From Granulicella tundricola MP5ACTX9 (lineage in GTDB: Bacteria; Acidobacteriota; Terriglobia; Terriglobales; Acidobacteriaceae): 64,000 nucleotides of DNA. Below, in pieces: positions 23,806 through 31,413 of this stretch (position 1 is its first letter; each line of letters opens with the position of its first letter). The notes beneath the pieces were generated by a model, which worked only from the letters and a program-made list of their open reading frames with translations, was not told the origin of the DNA and searched no databases. The stretch lies in assembly GCF_000178975.2 (NCBI RefSeq), contig NC_015064.1:1116001-1180000 (forward strand), in the 5' to 3' direction. A program made the translations under genes and the position numbers.

Positions 23806-25623
23806 CTAGTGATTGGTCAGAATGGTCTTGCCGCCTGCAGAGGCCAGGGTGTGAACCGGTCCGAAGGCTGATAGCTCCTGGGTGCGAGGCGCGGGGTTGT
23901 ACGTCAGGATATAGAGGCGACGGGGGGTGCTCCAGAGGGTGTGGAGGGTCTGGTTGGTCTCGAAGATGGGTGGGGCATCCGGCCAGAAGCTGCCGAACCA
24001 TGGACCGTTCACGCGGCCTTCGACCAGGTGGACCGGCTGTCGGGTGTAGAAGAGCAGGGTAGAGCCGGCGGTAAGTTCGCCATCGATCAGGATGAGGTCG
24101 TCTGGTCTGGGGGATTGCTGGGCGGTGAGGATTGCCTCAGAGAGGCCCTTGGAGCCAAGGATGGGGTTGAAGCGGACAAGGCCTTCGTGCGCGGCTAGCA
24201 GGACGACTGTCATTCCGGCTGCGAGTGTCAGGTTTGCGGCGTGGGAGTGGGACTTGCGGCGAAGGAGATAGCTCGCCGGACCGAGGATCAACATGCCGAT
24301 CGCGGTGAGGGCGAGGGGCAGACGGAAGAAGCCCATCGCGGGGCCGGTCAGATCGAAGAGATGGCCGAGCGAAAGGTTGTAGTTGGCGACGTTCTGGGTG
24401 AGGACGGTGAAGAGGTCGGCCTGGGGGGCGGGGTGGGGGGCTGTGAGGGCGTAGAAGGCGCAGATGATGGCTACGAGGCTCGCCAGGGGCACGAGGAAGC
24501 GGGCGTGCCAGGTTAGGTTGCTGCGGGTGTTGCGGGCTAACTGGCCTCCGGCCATCAGGGCCAGGGCTGGGAGGGCGGGGAGTTGGTAGTACTCCTGGCG
24601 GCTCGATAGGGTGAAGAAGATCAGGACGATGAGAGCCCAGAGGGTGACGGTGAGGGCGGCCTCGCGCTGGCGGATGGTGACCTCGATGCGGTGGCCGAGT
24701 TGCTCGCGGATGGTTGCGATGGCCCCGGGGAGAAAGGTCGTCCAGGGCATGATCCAGATTGCGGCGTAGAGCCAGAAGAGCCAGACGGGCGTCTGGCCGT
24801 AGTCGTGCGGGATGCGCTTGCCGAGGAAGCGTGCGAAGTGTTCGTTGTAGAGGTAGAACCAGGCCCACCCCGCCTTCTGCGGGAGGCCCAGGCCGGAAGG
24901 CATGGGGATGGCGGGGTTGCGGAGGGCGGCCATTACGTGCCAGGGGAGGGCTATGGCGGCGAAGACGAGGGTGCTCGGGATGAGGTGGAGCTTGGGGAGG
25001 GCGCGGAACTGGCGGGTAAGGAAGAGGTAGAGCAGGACGAAGAGGATGGGGAAGACGATGCCGATGAGGCCCTTGGTGAGGAGATTGAGGGCGAGCGTGG
25101 CGGCGAAGAGGAGGCTCGGGATGAGGGCGGAGCTGGTCTTCACTCTATCCAGAGCGATGAGGAAGAGGTGGACGGAGAGGGTCATCCAGAGGGCGATGAG
25201 GATGTCCGGTATGTAGAAGCGGGTGTAGAGGTAGGGGCCTATGGCGGTTGCGAGGGCAAGGGAGCTATAGAAGGCACCTCGGTCGGATTCGGGGTAGAGG
25301 CGGCGGCCCAGGGCGTAGACGGCTAACAGGAGAGCGAGGACGGCTAAGGCGAGGGGGATTCTGCCGGCCCAATCTGTTTCTCCCAGGACCCGCATCGATA
25401 GCGCGGCCATCCAGTACATGAGGGGGGGCTTGTCGAAGAAGCGGATGCCGTCGATGTAAGGGGTGACGTAGTCGTGGCGGTGGAGCATCTCGCGTGCGAT
25501 CTCGAGGTAGACGGAGTCTACGTCGTCGAGGAGCCCCGGCGTGAAGAGTCCTCCGACCTGGAGGATGAGCCAGAAGAGGACGATGGTGGCGATGGATCGG
25601 GTGCGAATCTTTAGTTCGTTCAC
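23806..25623 (-). CDS. ArnT-like GT39 membrane glycosyltransferase
   Basis: 605 residues from GTG 25623; the frame is open to a TTG at 25698, which lacks a ribosome binding site. Family GT-C/ArnT: an early Asp pair in GLLDDVDSVYLEIAREML (about residue 35 from the GTG start; the catalytic Asp in the first periplasmic loop), then RFFDKPPLMYWMAALSMRVLG and about 10 predicted membrane spans, with a soluble C-terminal domain. These use polyprenyl-phosphate-linked sugars to glycosylate lipid or protein outside the membrane. A second GT39 gene follows at 25757-27940. Substrate unknown. Confidence 0.85.
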   Translation of the reverse strand: MNELKIRTRSIATIVLFWLILQVGGLFTPGLLDDVDSVYLEIAREMLHRHDYVTPYIDGIRFFDKPPLMYWMAALSMRVLGETDWAGRIPLALAVLALLLAVYALGRRLYPESDRGAFYSSLALATAIGPYLYTRFYIPDILIALWMTLSVHLFLIALDRVKTSSALIPSLLFAATLALNLLTKGLIGIVFPILFVLLYLFLTRQFRALPKLHLIPSTLVFAAIALPWHVMAALRNPAIPMPSGLGLPQKAGWAWFYLYNEHFARFLGKRIPHDYGQTPVWLFWLYAAIWIMPWTTFLPGAIATIREQLGHRIEVTIRQREAALTVTLWALIVLIFFTLSSRQEYYQLPALPALALMAGGQLARNTRSNLTWHARFLVPLASLVAIICAFYALTAPHPAPQADLFTVLTQNVANYNLSLGHLFDLTGPAMGFFRLPLALTAIGMLILGPASYLLRRKSHSHAANLTLAAGMTVVLLAAHEGLVRFNPILGSKGLSEAILTAQQSPRPDDLILIDGELTAGSTLLFYTRQPVHLVEGRVNGPWFGSFWPDAPPIFETNQTLHTLWSTPRRLYILTYNPAPRTQELSAFGPVHTLASAGGKTILTNH

Positions 25624-25756
25624 GAGTGGTTTTGGTCTCTGGGTGATTGTATTCGTGGCCTTGACCCCTACCCGGGTAAAAGTACCCAAAGTCTTCAAAG
25701 GAGGTGACTTAGGTCTGGACTTCAGGCTCCGGGCCGATCATGAGCCACCGGACAAA

Positions 25757-27940
25757 TCAGGGTGTAAGTGGGCGGTCGGTGAGGAGCTGTTTTCCGCTGG
25801 TTTGCTGGAGGAGGAAGGCACCTGAGAGGTGGGGGAGTTTGGACTGGAGTTCAGCGGGGACGAAGAGGATCTTGCGGGGGCCTTGGCCCCATTGGGCTGT
25901 TAGGTCGGCGTTGGAGAGGAAGAGATGCGGCGCGTCGGGGAAGGTGCTGCCGAAGAGCAGGGAGGTGGAACGGCCTTCGACAAGCTCAACCGGATGGCCC
26001 AGGTAGAAGGGGATGGAGGAGCCTAAGGCCTGGTCGCCGTAGAGGAAGATCTGGGTGTCTGGGGTGATCTTCCCGGTGTGTTCGAGGTGCTGGATGGTCT
26101 GGGCCATGTCGGCTGAAGAGAGGAGCGGGGCGAAGCGGGCGAGGGCGAGGTTGGCGCTGAAGAGGAAGGCGGCGGCGGTGAAGGAGATGGTGGTGGTCGC
26201 GGCGAGGTGGCGGCGCTGCATGCGGAGGTGCCAGGCGAGGAGTGGGCCGAGGAGGAGCGCCAGAGCGGCCAGGACGGCGGGCAGGCGGAGCGCGGCGAAG
26301 GCGGAGCCGGTGAGATCGTAGAGGTGAGAGGTGGCGAGGGTGTAGCCGCCGACGTTGCGGTGTGCCAGGAGTGTGCCGATGTCCGGGTTGTAGGGCAGGT
26401 GGCGCGAGGTCCAGAGGCCGAAGCAGAGGGCGAGGGCGGCGATTGTGCCGAGCGCGGTGAGGCTGGCGTGGGCGAAGGTGATCCAGCGCCGGGCCTCAGG
26501 GTTGGTGGAGTAAGTCTGCTCGGCGCGGGTGATGGTGGCGGCGATGAGGAGCAGGATCGGCAGGTAGGCCGGGAAGGTGTAGTACTCCTGGTTGGTGGAA
26601 AGAGAGAAGAAGAGGAGGACGATGGCGGCGAAGAGGCTGAGGAGCAGGATTGAACGCTGCTGCGGGTCGATGCGGTGGAACGGGGATTGAGGGAGATCGG
26701 CGCGTTGACGTCGAGTGACAATCCAAAAAATGCAAAAGATCAGGACGATCAACGCTCCAGCGGTGAAGGAATCAAGCCTGAATGCCCTGGCGACTTCCAA
26801 AATCGCGCCAACTCCGAGTGCGATGCAGACAATTAAAAAGGTCTTAGCCGTCGCGGAGACCTGTATGTATCCGGTCAGCGTTTCCACCTGATGCCTATAT
26901 CGACGGTTGAGCGCAGTGATGCCAAGGGGCAGAAAGAGGCTCCAGGGAAAGAGCCAGACCAGGTGCTGGAGCCAGAAGGCGTAGCCGGGAAGCTTGTTGT
27001 AGTCGTGGGGGAAGCGGCGGCCGAGGAAGCGGAGAACGTGCTCGTTCCAGAAGTAAAACCAAAGAAAGCCTTGATGGTCGGCGGTGGCCGGGTTGCTCAA
27101 GGCTGCGAGGATGTGCCAGGGGGCGGCGATGGCGAAGAAGATCAACAAGCCGGTGAAGGGTTTGAGGCGGCACCAGTCGGACCACGTCGCCGTCAAGGTG
27201 AGGTAGGCGATGGTGGTGGCGAAGAAGAAGAGTAGGGCTACGAGGCCTTTAGTCAGGACCGCCAGAGCCAGGACGGACCACATGACGTAGGGATAGAAGT
27301 GTGGGCCGGCGTACCAGGCTATGGACGGGCGTTCGGTCTCCGGGGAGGTCTGTGCTGGTTCCAACCCACGTCCCAGAGTCGGGACATGGGGCACCCGGTT
27401 GTTCTCATTCAAGGGGCTTGGCTCAAGAGACTTCAGGAAGGCGAAGAGGGCTGTGCAGAGGAAGAGGGAGAGCAGGACTTCGGGGATCAGGATTCGGGTG
27501 AAGAGGAAGATGCCGAAGGACGTGAGGGTGGCAATGGAGGTGTAGAAGGCGGTTCGTGCGCCGAAGGCCTGGTTGGCCCAGCGATGGCCCAGCAGAACCA
27601 ACAGCGCTACGGCGAGTGCCAGCGGGAGGTGCGCGGCGAAGGTGTTGAAGCCGAAGAGGCGGAGGCTGAGGGCGGTGATCCAGTAGGGAAGGGGCGCCTT
27701 TTCAAGGTAGCGGATGCCGTCTACGTGCAGGGTGACGTAGTCGCCGGTGGCGAGCATGGCGCGTGCGGCCTGGGCGTGGGTGGCGTCGGCGTCGTCCAGC
27801 AGCGGCGGGGTGAAGAGGCTGGTACAGAAGATGAGGAGCCAGAGGCCGGAGAGAATGAGGGCCGCGTTGCGGGGGCGAGGGCCGCCGGCAAAGGAGGTCG
27901 CAAGGATGGAGAAGTGAGGCTTTGAAGGGTCTGAGGTCAT
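25757..27940 (-). CDS. Second ArnT-like GT39 glycosyltransferase with inserted repeat
   Basis: 727 residues, ATG 27940. Same architecture as its downstream neighbour: LFTPPLLDDADATHAQAARAML (catalytic Asp pair), LEKAPLPYWITALSLRLFG, many membrane spans and a C-terminal soluble part. It is about 120 residues longer. Part of the excess is a segment around residues 180-193 (NNRVPHVPTLGRGLEPAQTS) encoded by a family A hairpin repeat (27361-27400) read in frame. The two genes are in the same direction, so this gene would be first. Paralogy is inferred from the shared motifs. Confidence 0.85.
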   Translation of the reverse strand: MTSDPSKPHFSILATSFAGGPRPRNAALILSGLWLLIFCTSLFTPPLLDDADATHAQAARAMLATGDYVTLHVDGIRYLEKAPLPYWITALSLRLFGFNTFAAHLPLALAVALLVLLGHRWANQAFGARTAFYTSIATLTSFGIFLFTRILIPEVLLSLFLCTALFAFLKSLEPSPLNENNRVPHVPTLGRGLEPAQTSPETERPSIAWYAGPHFYPYVMWSVLALAVLTKGLVALLFFFATTIAYLTLTATWSDWCRLKPFTGLLIFFAIAAPWHILAALSNPATADHQGFLWFYFWNEHVLRFLGRRFPHDYNKLPGYAFWLQHLVWLFPWSLFLPLGITALNRRYRHQVETLTGYIQVSATAKTFLIVCIALGVGAILEVARAFRLDSFTAGALIVLIFCIFWIVTRRQRADLPQSPFHRIDPQQRSILLLSLFAAIVLLFFSLSTNQEYYTFPAYLPILLLIAATITRAEQTYSTNPEARRWITFAHASLTALGTIAALALCFGLWTSRHLPYNPDIGTLLAHRNVGGYTLATSHLYDLTGSAFAALRLPAVLAALALLLGPLLAWHLRMQRRHLAATTTISFTAAAFLFSANLALARFAPLLSSADMAQTIQHLEHTGKITPDTQIFLYGDQALGSSIPFYLGHPVELVEGRSTSLLFGSTFPDAPHLFLSNADLTAQWGQGPRKILFVPAELQSKLPHLSGAFLLQQTSGKQLLTDRPLTP
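27361..27400 (-). repeat. Hairpin repeat, family A copy inside a gene
   Basis: Read on the minus strand it begins CCGGGTGCCCCATGTCCCGA and ends GGGACGTGGGTTGGAA. Matches the copy at 18266 at 32 of 40 positions; within the stem the T/A pair of one copy is C/G in the other, so the hairpin is preserved. Lies wholly inside the GT39 gene and is translated. Confidence 0.75.
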
Positions 27941-28004
27941 GGCCGCTGATGCTTAGACAGAATACCTTGGCGGCGGGGGCGTTGTAGAGAAGGCGTAACG
28001 CGGA

Positions 28005-28115
28005 ATAAGAGGGATGGAACGGATTAAGACGGATTGATGCTGATTGGCTGGGGTGCGATTCCCTCACGAACGGATTGAGTTGATAAGGATTGATCAAGGC
28101 GATCAAGGCTGATTG
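28005..28115 (-). repeat. Dispersed repeat C copy and related unit
   Basis: 28067-28115 read on the minus strand begins CAATCAGCCTTGATCGCC, 43 of 49 identical to 19766-19814. A related block (CAATCAGCATCAATCCGTC, minus strand) is at about 28025-28047. Fills the gap before the Ppx gene. Confidence 0.6.
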
Positions 28116-28197
28116 ATGCGGGTGCCGGTCTGGGCGCACGTATGCTGAATAGGTTGGGTTTGTGAGTTGCTTTCTTAGTCAGGAGCATCGGATACGT

Positions 28198-29760
28198 ATG
28201 CCTACTTTTGCTGCAATTGATATCGGGTCAAACTCGTGCCGGCTGAAGATTGCGTCGGTGGTGCAGCACAAGCTGAAGACGCTGCATGAGGATCGTGAGG
28301 TAACGCGGCTGGGTGAGAGCGTGTTCCAGACGGGCGTCATCTCGCCTGAGGCGATGGCGGATACGGTGAAGGCGCTGAAGCGCTTTCGCAAGGCCTGCCA
28401 GACGCATGTGTGCGACAAGGTGCGCGTAGTGGCGACGAGCGCGATGCGCGATGCGCGAAACTCGCAGGCGTTCCGGGAGTGGGTGAAGTCTTCCACGGGC
28501 TGGGATGTGGAGATCATCTCCGGACTGGAAGAGGGTCGGCTGATCCACCTGGGGGTGGTGACGTACGAGCCGGGAGCCAAGGGGCGGGTGGTGCTGATCG
28601 ACCTGGGCGGCGGAAGCTGCGAGGTGACGCTGTCCGATGGCGGCCGGGTGAAGGAGATGGTGAGCCTGCCGCTGGGTGCGGTGCGGTTGCAGCAGGAGTT
28701 TCTGCAGCAGGACCCTCCGGCGAAGGAGGATGTGGGGCGGCTGAAGCAGTTTATCGACCGTGAACTGAAGCGGGCGGAGAAGCGGCTGGGGCATCCGCAG
28801 GTGCAGCTTGTGGTGGCGACCTCCGGGACGGCGGCGGCGCTGGCAGAGGCCAGTGTGGCGATGGGGATCGGCAAGGTGCCGGTGAAGAAGACGGTGCCGA
28901 AGGGCTTTGAGAAGGTGAAGGTGATGGAGGCGGCGACCGAGGATGTTCGGCGGCTGGCGGATAAGCTGCTGAAGCTGAACAACACGCAGCGGGCTGCTGT
29001 TCCGGGGATCAATGCTCGACGCAGCGAGATCATTGTGGGCGGCGCGCAGGTCTATGCAACGCTGTTGGAGCGGTTTGGGTTCAAAGGCTTTCGCTACTCG
29101 CCGCTGGGGCTTCGGGACGGGATGCTGGCGCAGATGCTGGGTGAGGTGGACCTGCGTGCGGAGGTTCACGCCAAGATCGAAAGTGAGCGCTGGAGCGGGG
29201 TGCTGGAGGTCTGCAAGCGGTACGGGATCGACCAGAAGAAGGCGGAGCCGGTGCGGGCGCATGTGGTGCAGTTGTTTGACTCGCTGCAGCGGGTGCATGA
29301 GCTGCCGATGGAGTACAGGCTGTGGGTGCAGGCGGCGGCGATGATGCAGGAGGTGGGCAAGTTCATGAACCACCAGGGGCATCATCGGCATACGCAGTAT
29401 ATTGTGGCGAACTCTGAGATCTTTGGGTTTTCGCCGGAGCAGCGGCTGATTGTGAGCGCGATTACGCGATACCTGGGCAAGACGCGGCCGGATGCGATGG
29501 ATCGCACCATGCGTCTGCTGCCGGTGGAGGAGCACCAGAACGTTCAGCGCGCGGTGGTTCTGCTGCGGCTGGCGGCTGCGCTGAATCAGGACAGGGCGAG
29601 CGCGGTAGTGGGGCTGAAGACGACCGTCTATCCGAAGCGGATTGTCATGGATATCCTGCCAGGCCGCGGCGGCGCGGCGCTGGAAGGATGGGCTCTGAAG
29701 AAGGAGGCGAACTACTTTCGCGAGGTCTTCCGGCGGGAGCTCTTCGTCGAAGTGGCGTAG
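28198..29760 (+). CDS. ppx: Exopolyphosphatase/pppGpp phosphohydrolase (Ppx/GppA)
   Basis: 520 residues from ATG 28198. Actin-fold Ppx/GppA: MPTFAAIDIGSNSCRLKIAS (phosphate-1 loop), ISGLEEGRLIHLGV (catalytic Glu, about residue 113), VLIDLGGGSCEVTLSDG (about 136-152) and VATSGTAAALAEA, then an HD-like C-terminal helical domain (from about 320). It removes terminal phosphates from polyphosphate or hydrolyses pppGpp. The frame is open to 28162 but the conserved start is at 28198. Its 3' end overlaps the convergent histidine phosphatase by 49 bp. Confidence 0.9.
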   Translation: MPTFAAIDIGSNSCRLKIASVVQHKLKTLHEDREVTRLGESVFQTGVISPEAMADTVKALKRFRKACQTHVCDKVRVVATSAMRDARNSQAFREWVKSSTGWDVEIISGLEEGRLIHLGVVTYEPGAKGRVVLIDLGGGSCEVTLSDGGRVKEMVSLPLGAVRLQQEFLQQDPPAKEDVGRLKQFIDRELKRAEKRLGHPQVQLVVATSGTAAALAEASVAMGIGKVPVKKTVPKGFEKVKVMEAATEDVRRLADKLLKLNNTQRAAVPGINARRSEIIVGGAQVYATLLERFGFKGFRYSPLGLRDGMLAQMLGEVDLRAEVHAKIESERWSGVLEVCKRYGIDQKKAEPVRAHVVQLFDSLQRVHELPMEYRLWVQAAAMMQEVGKFMNHQGHHRHTQYIVANSEIFGFSPEQRLIVSAITRYLGKTRPDAMDRTMRLLPVEEHQNVQRAVVLLRLAAALNQDRASAVVGLKTTVYPKRIVMDILPGRGGAALEGWALKKEANYFREVFRRELFVEVA

Positions 29761-30266
29761 AGGGCGCGGATGGTGCGGGGGTCCAGCAGCGACTGCAGGG
29801 TGGCGGGGCCGCGGGTGATGGAGAGGCGGGCCAGCGAACCTTTGCGCAGGCGGATCTTGGGTGCGGTCTCCTGACCGGGAGCCGGTTGTGCGGCTTGGCG
29901 GACGAGGAGCGAGCTTAAGAACTGCTGGAGGTTCGGATTGTGCCCGACGAGGAGTAGGTTTTCGCGGCCGCGGCACTCGGTGAGCAGGCGCTCGAAGTCA
30001 GCGACGGTGGCCTCTGGCGCGAGGCCATTCGAGAGCAGGATCTTGGCCTCGTAGCCGGTCTCCGTGGCGACGAGCTGCGCGGTCTGGAGGGCGCGCTTGA
30101 GCGGGCTCGAGACGACGAGATCGAAGTTGATCTTGAGTGCGTTGAGGGTGTGGGCCAACTGGAGACAGTGCTGCTTGCCTTCCTTGTCGAGCGGCCGCTT
30201 CAGATCGAGGAGAGGATTGACGCGCTTGGTGCCTGCGCTGGCATGCCGAAGGATAAACAAATTCAT
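29712..30266 (-). CDS. SixA-like histidine phosphatase
   Basis: 184 residues. Histidine phosphatase superfamily: MNLFILRHASAGTKR carries the RHA catalytic motif (His8), and VGHNPNLQQFLSS (about 122) the second His. Short SixA-type enzymes dephosphorylate phosphohistidine on phosphotransfer proteins. Overlaps the end of the ppx gene tail to tail by 49 bp. The Lys/Arg/Ser-rich C-terminal tail is encoded by that overlap. Confidence 0.85.
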   Translation of the reverse strand: MNLFILRHASAGTKRVNPLLDLKRPLDKEGKQHCLQLAHTLNALKINFDLVVSSPLKRALQTAQLVATETGYEAKILLSNGLAPEATVADFERLLTECRGRENLLLVGHNPNLQQFLSSLLVRQAAQPAPGQETAPKIRLRKGSLARLSITRGPATLQSLLDPRTIRALYATSTKSSRRKTSRK

Positions 30267-30316
30267 AATCTGTTAACAATTATAAATCGGACGTGAGGTC
30301 TTGCGAGCTACATGAC

Positions 30317-31390
30317 CTAGGTGGTGGGCGGGTCGTGGTGGAAGACTCCGGGGTCGGGCTCGTCGAGCGAAGGCGTCGCTGGCTCGGGGTTGGGCTGGGC
30401 GTCCAGGTGCTGGGGCGCGGGGTAGGGGATGGGGTCGGGCTCATCGTCTACGGGGTCCGGGAAGAAGACGGGTGGGGGCAGCGGAGCGGCGATCTTGGGG
30501 ATTGGCAGGGGATGGTCGAAGGCGAGGGTGGTCTCTGCGCCGCGCTGCCAGAAGCGCGTAAAGAGCATGATGAAGAGGCCGAGCTGGGCGACGAGGAACA
30601 TGGGCCAGACACGGGGCTGCGCCAGCATGTGCATCGCGAGGCGGGCGGTGAGGAAGAGGGCGAGGAAGCCGACGACGGCTAGGCTGAGGAAGCTGCCGAG
30701 GGCTCGGAAGAAGTTGAGCCGGAGGGTGCGGAGGGCGGGGAGCAGGACGCGGTGGACGCGGCGGTCGGGACGGCCGGTGGGGCGGAGCTGATCGCCGAGG
30801 AAGAGAGTGTAGACCTCGACGAGGTCGAAGTAGAGCCGGATGATGGCGGCGACGATGGCGATGATGAGCCAGCCGGCAAGTTTTTCGTAGATAGCGGCGA
30901 CGCCTACGGTGGTGTCGTCGACGTGGGTGGACCAGACGGTCTGGATGGCGAGCAGTGGGCCGAGGATGACGGCGGAGACGATGAGCGTGAAGACGGCGAT
31001 GCGGACGAAGCGCCAGAAGCGCTGGAAGCCGATGCTGAGGAGGATGGAGAGGCGGGCGGGGGCCTCGGTCTGGTAGCAGAAGAGGGTGCCGGGGACCAGG
31101 AGGAAGTAGATGAGGACGTAGAAGGCGGGGCCGATCATGCCGGCGAGGCCGGTGGAGGGTGCGTCGCGGTTGACGCGCTCGATGGCGGCGGCGACGACGC
31201 CGAGGTCAAAGGCGGTGGTGAGGCGCTGGGCGCCGAGGGAGTGGCCGAGGATATCGTTGAGGCCGGCGTTGAAGCGGATGGAGAAGAGCAGTGCGAGGCC
31301 CAGGTTGAAGACGTAGGTCCAGACGACCGCGCGGGGCCGGCTGAGGGTGATACGGAGACCGTGGAGAAGCATGGAACGGCGTTGCGCCAT
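30317..31390 (-). CDS. Multi-span membrane protein of unknown function
   Basis: 357 residues. About six predicted spans (for example AVVWTYVFNLGLALLFSI, GPAFYVLIYFLLVPGTLF, IAVFTLIVSAVILGPLLAI, WLIIAIVAAIIRLYF, LGSFLSLAVVGFLALFLTARL, FLVAQLGLFIMLF) with a conserved-looking FDLVEVYTLFLGD turn and a Pro/Asp-rich cytoplasmic tail of about 70 residues. It begins 23 bp after the metallopeptidase stop, so the two are co-transcribed. No named family recognised. Confidence 0.7.
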   Translation of the reverse strand: MAQRRSMLLHGLRITLSRPRAVVWTYVFNLGLALLFSIRFNAGLNDILGHSLGAQRLTTAFDLGVVAAAIERVNRDAPSTGLAGMIGPAFYVLIYFLLVPGTLFCYQTEAPARLSILLSIGFQRFWRFVRIAVFTLIVSAVILGPLLAIQTVWSTHVDDTTVGVAAIYEKLAGWLIIAIVAAIIRLYFDLVEVYTLFLGDQLRPTGRPDRRVHRVLLPALRTLRLNFFRALGSFLSLAVVGFLALFLTARLAMHMLAQPRVWPMFLVAQLGLFIMLFTRFWQRGAETTLAFDHPLPIPKIAAPLPPPVFFPDPVDDEPDPIPYPAPQHLDAQPNPEPATPSLDEPDPGVFHHDPPTT

Positions 31391-31413
31391 AGGGGTTCCT
31401 CTGGTGATGCGAA

